The notes: a model not told the origin generated them from the sequence alone. DNA of 24,837 nucleotides from CAYVAR01 sp964449675 (GCA_964449675.1 CAYVAR010000019.1:1-24837); one strand, 5' to 3'; numbered from the stretch's first letter, positions 6,986 through 14,528 are shown. A program made the numbers and translations.

Positions 6986-8479
6986 TTATACTCCAGCAGC
7001 TTTTCGGCACGTTTTTTCGTGAGCGCTCGTAGCTATCCCGCATCGATTAATAATTGCGTCTCCGTTACTGCCAAATATGTCTTTGAGCCGTAGACCAAAA
7101 TTTTCAAAACAGGTAATTGCCTCATCGTCAGACAACAGGGAGCAGAGTGTTTGTGGCTGATCGGTAAGTCTCTCTCCCCAAAAATCTATGATGACGTTAA
7201 GCGCTCCTTCAATGCAGATTGCGTGATAGGAGTCTGGCACAGTAGCACATTTATCAATAATTTTTTTTGGATCACGCAGTGTCTGTCCTGCAATATCTCT
7301 TCCCATGCTTTTGAAACAGACAGACATCATATTCTGTGGCGCTTTGAGGCACTGGTCTTTCACGAATGAAAAATCATAATGGGAGATATCAAGCATTCTA
7401 CTCGTTTGCATGAGATAACACTGATACTGGACGTCAAAGGATTGATCAACCCCGTTACACGGAAACTGTGGATCATCATTTGCCCACTTCGTATCGTGCG
7501 ATGATCCGGCGCCTCGTCCTTGGGCTGTCACAATGTTTTCCATAAACACTCCACCAAAACAGGACGTTTTTGCATAGTCACTAGAAAGCTCTCTACACGA
7601 TTCAAGTGATTTGGGAACGTCATAGGAAAGGTACGCAAGAACTCCGTGTCCTACGCCATGGAGGCATTCAAAAAGCCCGAAACGCGTAGGAAATTGACTA
7701 CAAAGAGTGTCAATATTTTTTGCAAGATTATCCGTTCCTTGTTTATTGAGAAACGATTCCATTGCTCCATGATAGTATCCCGAATGACAAGAAAAATTTC
7801 CTGCCTGGAACACACGGGCACCGTAGAGATCAAAAGCGATTCGACCAATGCGGTGTGCTTCTTGGTGACAGTCAACGATCGATCCACCACCGGAATCATG
7901 GATAAGTTCATCCATCACTCGTTCTCCGCCTAAAATTTCCAGCCAATCGCGCGTTTCGTTTTCGTTTTTTACCTTCGTATGCATATTAAGTTCGCTTAGA
8001 GTTTGCGTAAGTTTTTTAGGAAAAAGATAATAGTAAAGTTTTTTACTTTGTATACCCACATAGCGGGTAAGCGTACGTACTTGTTGCATGAAATCAATAG
8101 TCATTTGTGGAGGTGATGGAGTCGCTTCTTGGTTTCCTATCACTTGAACAACACCGGTAAACTCAGGCGCCAGGTGATCGTGAAAGCTCCACATTCCCAC
8201 GCGATCAAATTGAAAACTCCATGTACTTCCCGGTACAATAAATTTTTTGGGATCAAACGCCGGATAGATGCCATGACTGGGATGGATATCAGACGCCGGC
8301 CAATGGGTAGTGGTATCTGTATTTATAAATATTACTGTGTCATTAACATTTACGGTAATACGACGAGGCAAAAATCCGTTGTTTGTCATCTCGATTTTTT
8401 GGTCAGTTTTAGCAGAAGCACTTGGGACAGTTACAGAACCACAAATCAAAAACAATAGACACACGAGGAATGCAATCAT
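6986..8479 (-). CDS. Secreted cupredoxin-like domain fused to a periodic Cys-repeat domain
   Basis: A 497-residue exported protein. Residues 1-23 are a signal peptide (cut near SASA-KT). Residues about 26-114 are a cupredoxin-like sandwich with H59, H66, H69 and the motif SFHDHLAPEFTG (98-109). The usual copper Cys and Met are replaced there, so type 1 copper is unlikely and another metal site is possible. Residues 200-497 hold 16 Cys. Seven pairs, 260/272, 295/307, 341/354, 377/388, 411/422, 446/457 and 480/491, recur mostly every 34-36 residues, like a disulfide-stapled helical-repeat solenoid. Before and within the first repeats lie CHQEAH, CHSGYYHG and CLHGVGHG, a possible metal or haem site. 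I do not recognise this domain. The start is firm: AAGGAGG lies 5 bases before ATG and overlaps the previous gene's stop region. Confidence 0.78.
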   Translation of the reverse strand: MIAFLVCLLFLICGSVTVPSASAKTDQKIEMTNNGFLPRRITVNVNDTVIFINTDTTTHWPASDIHPSHGIYPAFDPKKFIVPGSTWSFQFDRVGMWSFHDHLAPEFTGVVQVIGNQEATPSPPQMTIDFMQQVRTLTRYVGIQSKKLYYYLFPKKLTQTLSELNMHTKVKNENETRDWLEILGGERVMDELIHDSGGGSIVDCHQEAHRIGRIAFDLYGARVFQAGNFSCHSGYYHGAMESFLNKQGTDNLAKNIDTLCSQFPTRFGLFECLHGVGHGVLAYLSYDVPKSLESCRELSSDYAKTSCFGGVFMENIVTAQGRGAGSSHDTKWANDDPQFPCNGVDQSFDVQYQCYLMQTSRMLDISHYDFSFVKDQCLKAPQNMMSVCFKSMGRDIAGQTLRDPKKIIDKCATVPDSYHAICIEGALNVIIDFWGERLTDQPQTLCSLLSDDEAITCFENFGLRLKDIFGSNGDAIINRCGIATSAHEKTCRKAAGV

Positions 8480-8490
8480 TATCCTCCTTA
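8480..8490 (-). promoter_or_regulatory. Shine-Dalgarno fused to the upstream stop codon
   Basis: On the minus strand the TAA of the DUF5667 gene (8488-8490) runs into AAGGAGG and then ATG 8479. The ribosome finishing the long gene stops on the next gene's binding site, so the two are probably coupled. Confidence 0.75.
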
Positions 8491-11202
8491 AGGCGGGGGA
8501 GGTGGAGGAGGAGATGATTCACTTGGCGGCGGTGGAGGAGGTTCACTTGCTGGTGGAGGTGGTGGAGGCGGTGGTGATGATTCTCCTGACGGTGGAGGTG
8601 GTGGAGGTGGCTCACTTGCTGGCGGAGGTGGGGGCGGAGGGTTACTTGGCGGTGGAGGAGACGAAGATCCGCATTGACATGAGCTACCAGTCCAGCTGCA
8701 ACCCGCTTGGCTACATCCTGTGGCAGGATCAGTTGAGTACCCCCCGGGGGGAGGAGGATTATACGTTGGTTGAGTTGTATTTCCTGGTGGCGGGGTATAT
8801 GTAGATGTTGACGATGAACCAGATGGCGCGCAGTAATTACCGTTCCAATAGTACCCTGTTCCGCATGATCCGGATGAACTAGAAGTTGTATTATATGAAC
8901 CTGACGAAGAACCACCACTCGTATTTGTCATGCAATAGCTACCAGTCCACGCAGTACCGGCAGGACAGGATGGTTTACACGTACACGTACCCGAGTCCCA
9001 GCTCATTGCCCCGCCGCAGCCAGTTGACGGCGCACTGCAGGATGTTGTACCTCCGCCACCACCGCTTGTATTTCTTTCGCACCCGCAGGCACCGTTTACC
9101 CAACTCACGCATCTGCCGCCGCCTGCCCGACAGGTGGCTTCCTGCGACTCGCTCGATGGTGTACCACCGCCGGATGGGCACTGACAGGCGTTGCCTACTC
9201 CGGTCCAGCGGCAACCGCCGCGCTCGCAGGCAGCCTTCATCGAGGCCGTATCGCCGCCCCCGCCGCCGCCCCCGCTCACACAACTACAGCTTGCCATGTC
9301 CCAATATCCAGCGCCGCATCCACCAGATGGAATGGGCCGGCCTGCGCATAGCGACTCGTAGCGTTTGTATTCATCTTTATTTGATACGCAATCTCCACTT
9401 GAGTTTTGATGAGAGCCACTACCACAATCTTTTGGCGCTATACACTTCTGTCCGTTCCACCAGCTTCCCTGCGGACACCCTTCAGTTGGCGGGGGATTGT
9501 AGGTTTCACATTTTCCTTCTCGAAATATTTTGCCTTCCGGACAATATGAAGGCGGGGTAAATGGACTCGGGAATGGGCCGCCACCGCCTGTGGGATAATC
9601 GGGCGCACAGTATCCTCCCCGGATGTTTCCTGACTCGGAAAACCAACGGTACCCAGAGTAACAGCTCCCTGGAGCGGGAAGTCCTATGAGAGCGGTACCG
9701 ACCCCAGGGCCAAATGCGTTATCTGGAAAACACGTTCCTCCGGGGCTACTCCTATGGTAACCGGGAGCACACGGCCGGTCACGCTCCTCTCCTGCAATGG
9801 GGGCGTAGACAACATTTGGCACACAATAGCCGCCGTTTGGCATAAAGGGAACATTTACCCAGTGGACATCTCGACCACAGGTTTGTGATAAAGGAGAGTT
9901 GACTGGCTCTGAATCTGCTGCACCAAATCGTTCTCCAATAGCCAAAATTCGTGCGTACGCCGGGTCGTTTCGTAAGTTTGGATTTCTATTGACGAGGTTT
10001 GTGACGTAATTAATGTCTTCTTGTCGGGGCTTGATGCGTTCCACAAATTCTTGATATTTTTGTTGGTCTTGGGGACGGTAGCGGAAAAAATTTTGTGGGA
10101 TGAGGTCTGGACGGACCGTATTTTGTAATTCCTCAGTTCGTACCAGGGCAACCCAGACCGGACGAATGTCCGGTGGTATAAAGTCTCCAGGTTTATATAG
10201 TTTTGCAAATTCTTGAACTCTGGCGAGCGTTTCGTCGTCTGGTTTTTGTGTCTCCAAATCTTTGAGTTCTGAAAATTTTCTGTATTCGATGACCTTCGCA
10301 TAGTCGTCAGGGTAATACGAACGCGCTGCTTCATCTAGTTTTTTCAAATCTGCCTCAGGGAGGACCTGCGCGTTGGCAAGTTTACGCATCTCTTCTCGAG
10401 CGGTGACGCGCGAGGAAAGAGAAATGAGTTTCGTTACCTCTTCCTCTGTGAGTAACCCCTGAGCCTTAAGAGCCTGCAATCGATTGACGAGTTCCGGCGG
10501 TACTGCCGGCCTGCCTGATAAGTCTGCGACGGTATCAACGGCTTTTTCACTTGCTTCAAGTGCACCGGTTATTTCTTCGGTTGCTTGTGGTGGTACTTGG
10601 AGGCTCACTTCTTCGAGAACCAGGACGTGTTTTGCTACCTCTTTGTCGGTAGCGATGAGAAGCCCCGCGACATCTTGGTTTTGATTTTCCAGTTGGTTGA
10701 GGTTACTACTCACCGTCTGCATCGCGCTATCGTATGCTTTGGCGAGACTTTCTATGAGGCTAGCTTTTCCCGCTTGCGTCATTTTTTCTATTTCCGAAAG
10801 TCGCTCACCGGCGATAGCAAGGCGCGTCTCTTCTCGTTTTTGAGGATCCGTCGTCGTTGCTAAAACAATTGTTTCCTGCAATCGTTTTAGAGGATAGAAG
10901 AGAAAATTATCAGGATAAATGTTTGCCGTAAATGGGAAGAAGTATCCGGTAAATTCATTATACGTATGGTAGTCGGCAGGCGTTGGCGTTCCCGCCAACA
11001 ATTCTCCTGAAGGACTCCCGGGCTCTTGGGCAAATACACCTAAAACTTGTGATGATGAACCGGGGTACGTGTTCCAGTCAAAGTAGCGATGCGGGTTTTC
11101 AAAGGCAAACGCTTGCGTGGTAAACGTAAAAGAGGCAAGGATGAGAACAAAAACTCCGAGAAGTCCTGCGAGCCAGTTCACCAATAATTTTTTGGCAGAC
11201 AT
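8488..11202 (-). CDS. Large secreted DUF5667 protein with Cys-rich modules and poly-Pro tail
   Basis: A 904-residue exported protein. A signal peptide covers about residues 1-33 (QAFA-FE). A DUF5667-like region follows near 80-140 (PDNFLFYPLKRLQETI, then DPQKREETRLAIAGERLSEI), then a long charged, mostly helical stretch to about 430. A Cys-rich part follows with two module types: CxxGxxW-x-G-x-x-C (as in CPQGSWWNGQKC and CGTGYYWNGNYC) and CxxGGCxW-G-C-C types, separated by Gly/Ser linkers. The last 70 residues are blocks of 4-8 Pro divided by ASE or SESS. This looks like a cell-surface stalk, adhesin or wall-spanning protein. ATG 11200-11202 is preferred to a TTG two codons upstream. The Pro tail makes the plus strand very rich in GGTGGAGG repeats. 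Confidence 0.8.
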   Translation of the reverse strand: MSAKKLLVNWLAGLLGVFVLILASFTFTTQAFAFENPHRYFDWNTYPGSSSQVLGVFAQEPGSPSGELLAGTPTPADYHTYNEFTGYFFPFTANIYPDNFLFYPLKRLQETIVLATTTDPQKREETRLAIAGERLSEIEKMTQAGKASLIESLAKAYDSAMQTVSSNLNQLENQNQDVAGLLIATDKEVAKHVLVLEEVSLQVPPQATEEITGALEASEKAVDTVADLSGRPAVPPELVNRLQALKAQGLLTEEEVTKLISLSSRVTAREEMRKLANAQVLPEADLKKLDEAARSYYPDDYAKVIEYRKFSELKDLETQKPDDETLARVQEFAKLYKPGDFIPPDIRPVWVALVRTEELQNTVRPDLIPQNFFRYRPQDQQKYQEFVERIKPRQEDINYVTNLVNRNPNLRNDPAYARILAIGERFGAADSEPVNSPLSQTCGRDVHWVNVPFMPNGGYCVPNVVYAPIAGEERDRPCAPGYHRSSPGGTCFPDNAFGPGVGTALIGLPAPGSCYSGYRWFSESGNIRGGYCAPDYPTGGGGPFPSPFTPPSYCPEGKIFREGKCETYNPPPTEGCPQGSWWNGQKCIAPKDCGSGSHQNSSGDCVSNKDEYKRYESLCAGRPIPSGGCGAGYWDMASCSCVSGGGGGGGDTASMKAACERGGCRWTGVGNACQCPSGGGTPSSESQEATCRAGGGRCVSWVNGACGCERNTSGGGGGTTSCSAPSTGCGGAMSWDSGTCTCKPSCPAGTAWTGSYCMTNTSGGSSSGSYNTTSSSSGSCGTGYYWNGNYCAPSGSSSTSTYTPPPGNTTQPTYNPPPPGGYSTDPATGCSQAGCSWTGSSCQCGSSSPPPPSNPPPPPPPASEPPPPPPPSGESSPPPPPPPPASEPPPPPPSESSPPPPPPP

Positions 11203-11307
11203 ACACAACTTAACTAGAAACTGAAAATAATGTTCCTATATATAGTTAAGAGGGTTTCTCTAGTATTTGTCAAGAGTGTAATGTACCTAGCAATTTTTGG
11301 TGCGTAA

Positions 11308-11736
11308 TTAATATTTGATGCGATAGAGTTTGACGTTTCTGCTACCGCTTTTAAGAATCGTCGTGATGGTCAAGCGGGCGTTGGTGATGTTGTAATGCGG
11401 CGTGCAGACACCTTTGCTGCAGGTGCCGAAGTAAAGATCCCTCTGGTCGGTTGGTCCTTTGGGAACAATCGAGCCGACGACGCCCTGGGTGAAGCCGCTT
11501 CCGGTATAACTTAACATATAAGAAATTTTACTGACATTTCCTAAATTAAAAAACGCGACGATGCTATTGGTTGCGCGAGAAAGCTTTGCCGAAGAGTATG
11601 ACCCTCCGACATTGCTACCACCTGCGGTTACTCTTTTGACTCTGGGTTTTGCAGCGAGTATCGGTGTAGCAAAAAAAGACTCGGATAAGATAAGAGAAAA
11701 TAAACTTGCGAGAATAGTGATTGTGTACCGTTTCAT
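11308..11736 (-). CDS. Small secreted protein of unknown function
   Basis: A 142-residue protein with a signal peptide (about 1-28, ending PILA-AK). The mature part is basic and beta-rich, with the blocks ISYMLSYTGSGFTQGVVGSI, LYFGTCSKGVCTPHYNITNA and LKSGSRNVKLYRIKY. The two Cys (TCSKGVC) probably form one disulfide. From memory, similar proteins recur as unnamed genes in Patescibacteria, but I cannot name a Pfam family. It may be a small extracellular or surface-attached domain. The start ATG 11734-11736 sits 7 bases after an extended -10 box (TGCTATACT on the minus strand) without a Shine-Dalgarno, so the mRNA is probably leaderless. The stop is about 100 bases before the large DUF5667 gene, which follows in the same direction. 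Confidence 0.7.
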   Translation of the reverse strand: MKRYTITILASLFSLILSESFFATPILAAKPRVKRVTAGGSNVGGSYSSAKLSRATNSIVAFFNLGNVSKISYMLSYTGSGFTQGVVGSIVPKGPTDQRDLYFGTCSKGVCTPHYNITNARLTITTILKSGSRNVKLYRIKY

Positions 11737-11743
11737 TCGTTTA

Positions 11744-11752
11744 AGTATAGCA
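11744..11752 (-). promoter_or_regulatory. Extended -10 box of the small secreted protein gene
   Basis: TGCTATACT on the minus strand: TG plus one base plus TATACT, with 7 bases (TAAACGA) to ATG 11736. No good -35 box, as expected for an extended -10 promoter. Confidence 0.6.
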
Positions 11753-11771
11753 TGATATACTAAACTTTATG

Positions 11772-11901
11772 CCAGGTAGTGAGTTTTCGACTTAGCGATA
11801 TACACTCAAGATTTACTACTCGGCACATAAAAAGATTACTGTTAATATAAAATAGTGTAGGTATTGAATTCCGTAAGGAGTGTCGAAAATCTACTACCTG
11901 G
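11772..11901. repeat. 20-base inverted repeat around the divergent intergenic region
   Basis: The left arm (11772-11791, CCAGGTAGTGAGTTTTCGAC) and the right arm (11882-11901) match as inverted copies in 17 of 20 positions, with a 9-base and an 8-base perfect block around a 3-base internal mismatch. The 90 bases between are AT-rich and hold a partial third copy, ATTTACTACTCGG, near 11811. The right arm ends one base before ATG 11903. Confidence 0.6.
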
Positions 11902-11902
11902 T

Positions 11903-12541
11903 ATGAAGAAACTATGGATTGCGATTGGTACCGGTATTATTGCCGGAGGTATCGGGACCGGTATATATTTTGGCAGCGCTCTTTTTACCAAAAAACAATC
12001 GCTCCCGCAATACGGAGTTCCTCAAGCAGTTGACGTAAAGGCAAATCTCACCTGGAATGACCCCGCTGGATTTACCTTCCAATACCCTGATGGACTGACT
12101 ATTGATAAGCATGATGAAGATAAAGAAAATTATGCGCATATTGAGATGACGCATAAGGACCACCCGGGAAACATTATTATCTGGGCAAAAGATACGAATG
12201 CTTCCGATGTGACGGCGTGGGTGCGGACAGAGAAACGTTTTAAAGATGCTAGTATTTTGGATACAACTCTTGGAGAAAAACCAGCAAAGAAAATACTTCT
12301 TGCAACTCCCAGTAGTACTCTCATTGTTGGTGCTATCGATGACGAAATCCTCTTTACCATTGAAGCAAGTCTTGATGAAGAAGGTTTTTGGAGTAAGATT
12401 CATGATGAAATTACAGAAAGTTTTGCATTTATCCCCATTGCTAGTGATAAAAAGAGTAATAGCTCGAGTGAAAATGTTGGTAGCGAGCAGCCAAGAGGTG
12501 TTGAGGAAGAACCTTTTGATGAAGAAGAAGTGATCGAATAG
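11903..12541 (+). CDS. Membrane-anchored extracytoplasmic protein, PsbP/lipoprotein-like
   Basis: A 212-residue protein from ATG 11903: one N-terminal membrane helix (about 4-26, rich in Gly and Ile), a linker, a compact domain of about 130 residues beginning TWNDPAGFTFQYPDGLTI, and a Ser-rich then very acidic tail ending EEEPFDEEEVIE. The GFTFQYPDGL-type opening, followed by an alternating strand pattern, is common in PsbP-like or DUF-type surface proteins; I do not assign a family. A longer reading from TTG 11864 exists, but its 13 extra codons lie inside the inverted-repeat leader and precede the membrane helix, so ATG is preferred. AAGGAG at 11875-11880 is 22 bases away, too far to act on this ATG. 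It is convergent with tsaD, with one base between the two stops. Confidence 0.65.
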   Translation: MKKLWIAIGTGIIAGGIGTGIYFGSALFTKKQSLPQYGVPQAVDVKANLTWNDPAGFTFQYPDGLTIDKHDEDKENYAHIEMTHKDHPGNIIIWAKDTNASDVTAWVRTEKRFKDASILDTTLGEKPAKKILLATPSSTLIVGAIDDEILFTIEASLDEEGFWSKIHDEITESFAFIPIASDKKSNSSSENVGSEQPRGVEEEPFDEEEVIE

Positions 12542-12542
12542 T

Positions 12543-13712
12543 TTATTCTTCAATAGACAAATCTGGTAATGCGTCTATGTCATGCCAATCTATTGGTTTT
12601 CCTCTAAAATATGCGTAACTTGCGATAAAAACAGCGTTGTCGGTACAAAGCGATGGGGGAGGCACATGAAGAGAGAGCTTCGTTAATTCGTTACTTCGTA
12701 AATTTGCAACAAATTTTTCCCGTAATCGTTGATTGGCTGCGACGCCGCCTGACAACAGTATTGACCGAGCGTTATATTGTTTTGCAGCGCGGATAGTTTT
12801 TTCCACTAAGACATCTGTTATAGCTTCCTGGATTTCATAAGCGAAACTAGTTCTGACAGGGTCCGACCCTGTCTCGTTTTGCTCGATTGAACGGTCGCCA
12901 GAGGCGACCGTTGCAAGAGGGTCGGACCCTGTCAATTCTTCGTGTTTCTTCCACTCCCGCATCACTGCAGTTTTTAGGCCACTAAAGGAAAAATTTAAGC
13001 TTTCATCTCCAATCATCGGTCTTGGAAGCCTAATTCTGAATTCTGAATTCTGAATTCTGAACTTGAGCGCTTCGCGCTCTATAGCTACTCCGCCGCTATA
13101 GCCAAAGCCCAGGAGTCGGGCGGTTTTGTCAAAACACTCTCCCGCCGCGTCATCAAGCGTCCCCCCAAGCCACGTTAAATCCTTGACTGACTTCATTAAG
13201 TAAAGCTCTGTATGACCTCCGGACACGACGAGAGAGATAGCAGGAAACTCAATTGTTCTATTGTTGTATTGTTCTATTGTTAAATTGTTTCCGTTTTGAA
13301 TTTTGACATTTGCGTTTTGAGTTATGAAATTCGCATACATATGCGCAAGCACGTGGTTAACCGGAATAATCGGTTTGCCGGTGACAAAGGCGATCGTCTT
13401 AGATGTTTCGACTCCCACAAGGAGACTGCCAATGAGTCCGGGACCAACGGTGACGGCAATTGCGTCAATATGCCGTTGAATACATGGCTGAATGGCTGGA
13501 TGGTTAGACGGTCGAAAAACTGACAGCGCTTCAGTGATGACGGGGATGATACATTTGATCTGCTCACGGGCTGCTACTTCTGGTACTATCCCGCCGTATT
13601 TTTCATGCATGTCCTTACTACTGGCAACAACGCCTGAAAGAATCTTTGTCCCATCTTCCACGACTGCAGCAGCGGTCTCGTCACAGGAAGTCTCGATTGC
13701 CAGAATATTCAT
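12543..13712 (-). CDS. tsaD: tRNA N6-threonylcarbamoyladenosine transferase TsaD with repeat insertions
   Basis: TsaD moves the threonylcarbamoyl group to A37 of ANN-decoding tRNAs, working with TsaB, TsaE and TsaC. Conserved parts are intact: MNILAIETSCDETA at the start, the metal ligands H120 and H124 (NHVLAHMYAN), VVSGGHTEL, GECFDKTARLLG, FSFSGLKTAV, LLSGGVAANQRLR and D358 in CTDNA. At 389 residues it is about 50 longer than usual. The excess lies in four blocks: residues 66-81, 131-154, 216-228 and 258-288. Each is encoded by short tandem repeats or palindromes and falls between conserved blocks, so the enzyme is probably active with enlarged loops. The start is fixed by an ATGA overlap (4 bases) with the upstream membrane-protein gene. 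Confidence 0.95.
   Translation of the reverse strand: MNILAIETSCDETAAAVVEDGTKILSGVVASSKDMHEKYGGIVPEVAAREQIKCIIPVITEALSVFRPSNHPAIQPCIQRHIDAIAVTVGPGLIGSLLVGVETSKTIAFVTGKPIIPVNHVLAHMYANFITQNANVKIQNGNNLTIEQYNNRTIEFPAISLVVSGGHTELYLMKSVKDLTWLGGTLDDAAGECFDKTARLLGFGYSGGVAIEREALKFRIQNSEFRIRLPRPMIGDESLNFSFSGLKTAVMREWKKHEELTGSDPLATVASGDRSIEQNETGSDPVRTSFAYEIQEAITDVLVEKTIRAAKQYNARSILLSGGVAANQRLREKFVANLRSNELTKLSLHVPPPSLCTDNAVFIASYAYFRGKPIDWHDIDALPDLSIEE
12855..12933. repeat. 79-base palindromic element inside tsaD
   Basis: The left end is GACAGGGTCCGACCCTGTC (12855-12873), itself a 9+1+9 palindrome. The right end (12917-12933) is an inverted copy matching 16 of 17 bases. In the middle is a third palindrome, ACGGTCGCC-AGA-GGCGACCGT (12891-12911). 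It is read as part of TsaD (TGSDPLATVASGDRSIEQNE, then TGSDPV). It looks like a miniature inverted-repeat unit kept in frame. Confidence 0.75.
13032..13059. repeat. AATTCTG heptamer x4 inside tsaD
   Basis: Four perfect tandem copies of a 7-base unit, encoding KFRIQNSEFRI just before the conserved LPRPM block. Confidence 0.85.
13252..13321. repeat. ATTGTTNN octamer array and TTTTGAR-like repeats inside tsaD
   Basis: Five 8-base units ATTGTTCT, ATTGTTGT, ATTGTTCT, ATTGTTAA, ATTGTTT (13252-13290), then GTTTTGAATTTTGACATTTG and GCGTTTTGAG. The 13-mer TTTGCGTTTTGAG (13309-13321) also occurs at 18446-18458 in another gene. Confidence 0.8.
13485..13508. repeat. TGGCTGRA octamer array inside tsaD
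   Basis: TGGCTGAA, TGGCTGGA and TGGTTAGA in tandem, encoding SNHPAIQP between the EALS helix and the conserved IDAIAVTVGPG block. Confidence 0.65.
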
Positions 13713-14011
13713 AGTATGAACCAATAGATGAGCCAAGAAGAAAAAATAACTACTGTTAGGAGAAGCGATACAGTTCCTAGTGGATAGAACGATTTTTTCT
13801 TCATGGCATAGAAACAGAGTACTCCGACGAAGATTTCATACACATAGGTATTAAGTACATACCGGAACCACCAGGGTGCGTCACTTATGTGTTTGACGAA
13901 TGGTGTTGAAAACAAATTTTTTATGCCAAGATCTTGTGATACATCACGAATCAAATGGAGCGATGACCATATGATGCCAACGATAAGCCAAATTTTCTGC
14001 CATGTTTTCAT
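13709..14011 (-). CDS. Small membrane protein before tsaD
   Basis: A 100-residue protein from ATG 14009-14011 with three hydrophobic helices: WLIVGIIWSSLHLI near the start, YVYEIFVGVLCFYAM in the middle and VSLLLTVVIFSSWLIYWFIL at the very C-terminus. I do not recognise a family. It overlaps tsaD by the four bases ATGA, so the two are co-translated. A TTG six codons upstream would overlap the previous gene's stop; the ATG, 10 bases after that stop, is the likelier start. It sits between a nucleotidyltransferase gene and tsaD in one minus-strand operon. Confidence 0.65.
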   Translation of the reverse strand: MKTWQKIWLIVGIIWSSLHLIRDVSQDLGIKNLFSTPFVKHISDAPWWFRYVLNTYVYEIFVGVLCFYAMKKKSFYPLGTVSLLLTVVIFSSWLIYWFIL

Positions 14012-14021
14012 AATCGCTATT

Positions 14022-14447
14022 TTACTCAAGGCCCAAGAGCTTCGCCAGCTGCGAGGTGGAGGGGGTGGGGATTTTAGGAATGATGACGAGTTGGGCGCCG
14101 ACAGCGTCAGCGTGCTGTTTCTTTTTGTCTATAATAGGGTCGCCTTCGGTGACTGCGATACTATGAGGTTTTATGCGCTTGACTAGCTCTGCATATTCCT
14201 CATCCGTTGTCATTGGTGGCAGAGAAATTACTTCATCGACAACAGAAATCGCCTCGAGCATTTCTTTGCGTTGTTCTTGTGTGTGAATCGGGCGCTGCTC
14301 ACCCTTCATTTTCCGGACATTCTCATCCGATTCGAGCGCAACAACAAGATAGTCACCATGCGCTTTGGCTTCCTTGAGAAATTGAACATGGCCATAGTGG
14401 AGAAGGTCAAAACAACCTCCGACTAAAATTATTCTGTTTTTTTTCAT
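14022..14447 (-). CDS. Cytidylyltransferase-like nucleotidyltransferase
   Basis: A 141-residue protein of the HIGH-type nucleotidyltransferase superfamily. RIILVGGCFDLLHYGHVQFL holds the nucleotide-binding HxGH motif as HYGH (17-20). Downstream, LVVALESDENVRKMKGEQRP and RKEMLEAISVVDEVI follow the pattern of the RfaE/HldE C-terminal domain and glycerol-3-phosphate cytidylyltransferases, and STSQLAKLLGL closes the protein. It transfers a nucleotide to a phosphorylated small molecule; whether the substrate is a sugar phosphate, glycerol phosphate or flavin is not decidable here. The start is uncertain. ATG 14447 opens directly into the fold; an ATG at 14501 has AGGAG 12 bases upstream and would add 18 residues unlike the family. 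Confidence 0.82.
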   Translation of the reverse strand: MKKNRIILVGGCFDLLHYGHVQFLKEAKAHGDYLVVALESDENVRKMKGEQRPIHTQEQRKEMLEAISVVDEVISLPPMTTDEEYAELVKRIKPHSIAVTEGDPIIDKKKQHADAVGAQLVIIPKIPTPSTSQLAKLLGLE

Positions 14448-14528
14448 AGAAACGGATTCGTGCAACGCATTTTTCGGAGACGTTCGCATTCGTGCTCCCA
14501 TGCTACAGTATTTCTCCTGCTCACTCAA

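Noticed and set aside
8409..8918. 169-residue His/Leu/Gln-rich frame within the poly-Pro coding region
   Set aside because: It is the shifted reading of the proline and Cys-rich repeats of the large secreted protein; composition follows from GGTGGAGG DNA.
13032..13321. CRISPR array in tsaD
   Set aside because: Units are 7-8 bases in direct contact, with no spacers, and are translated.
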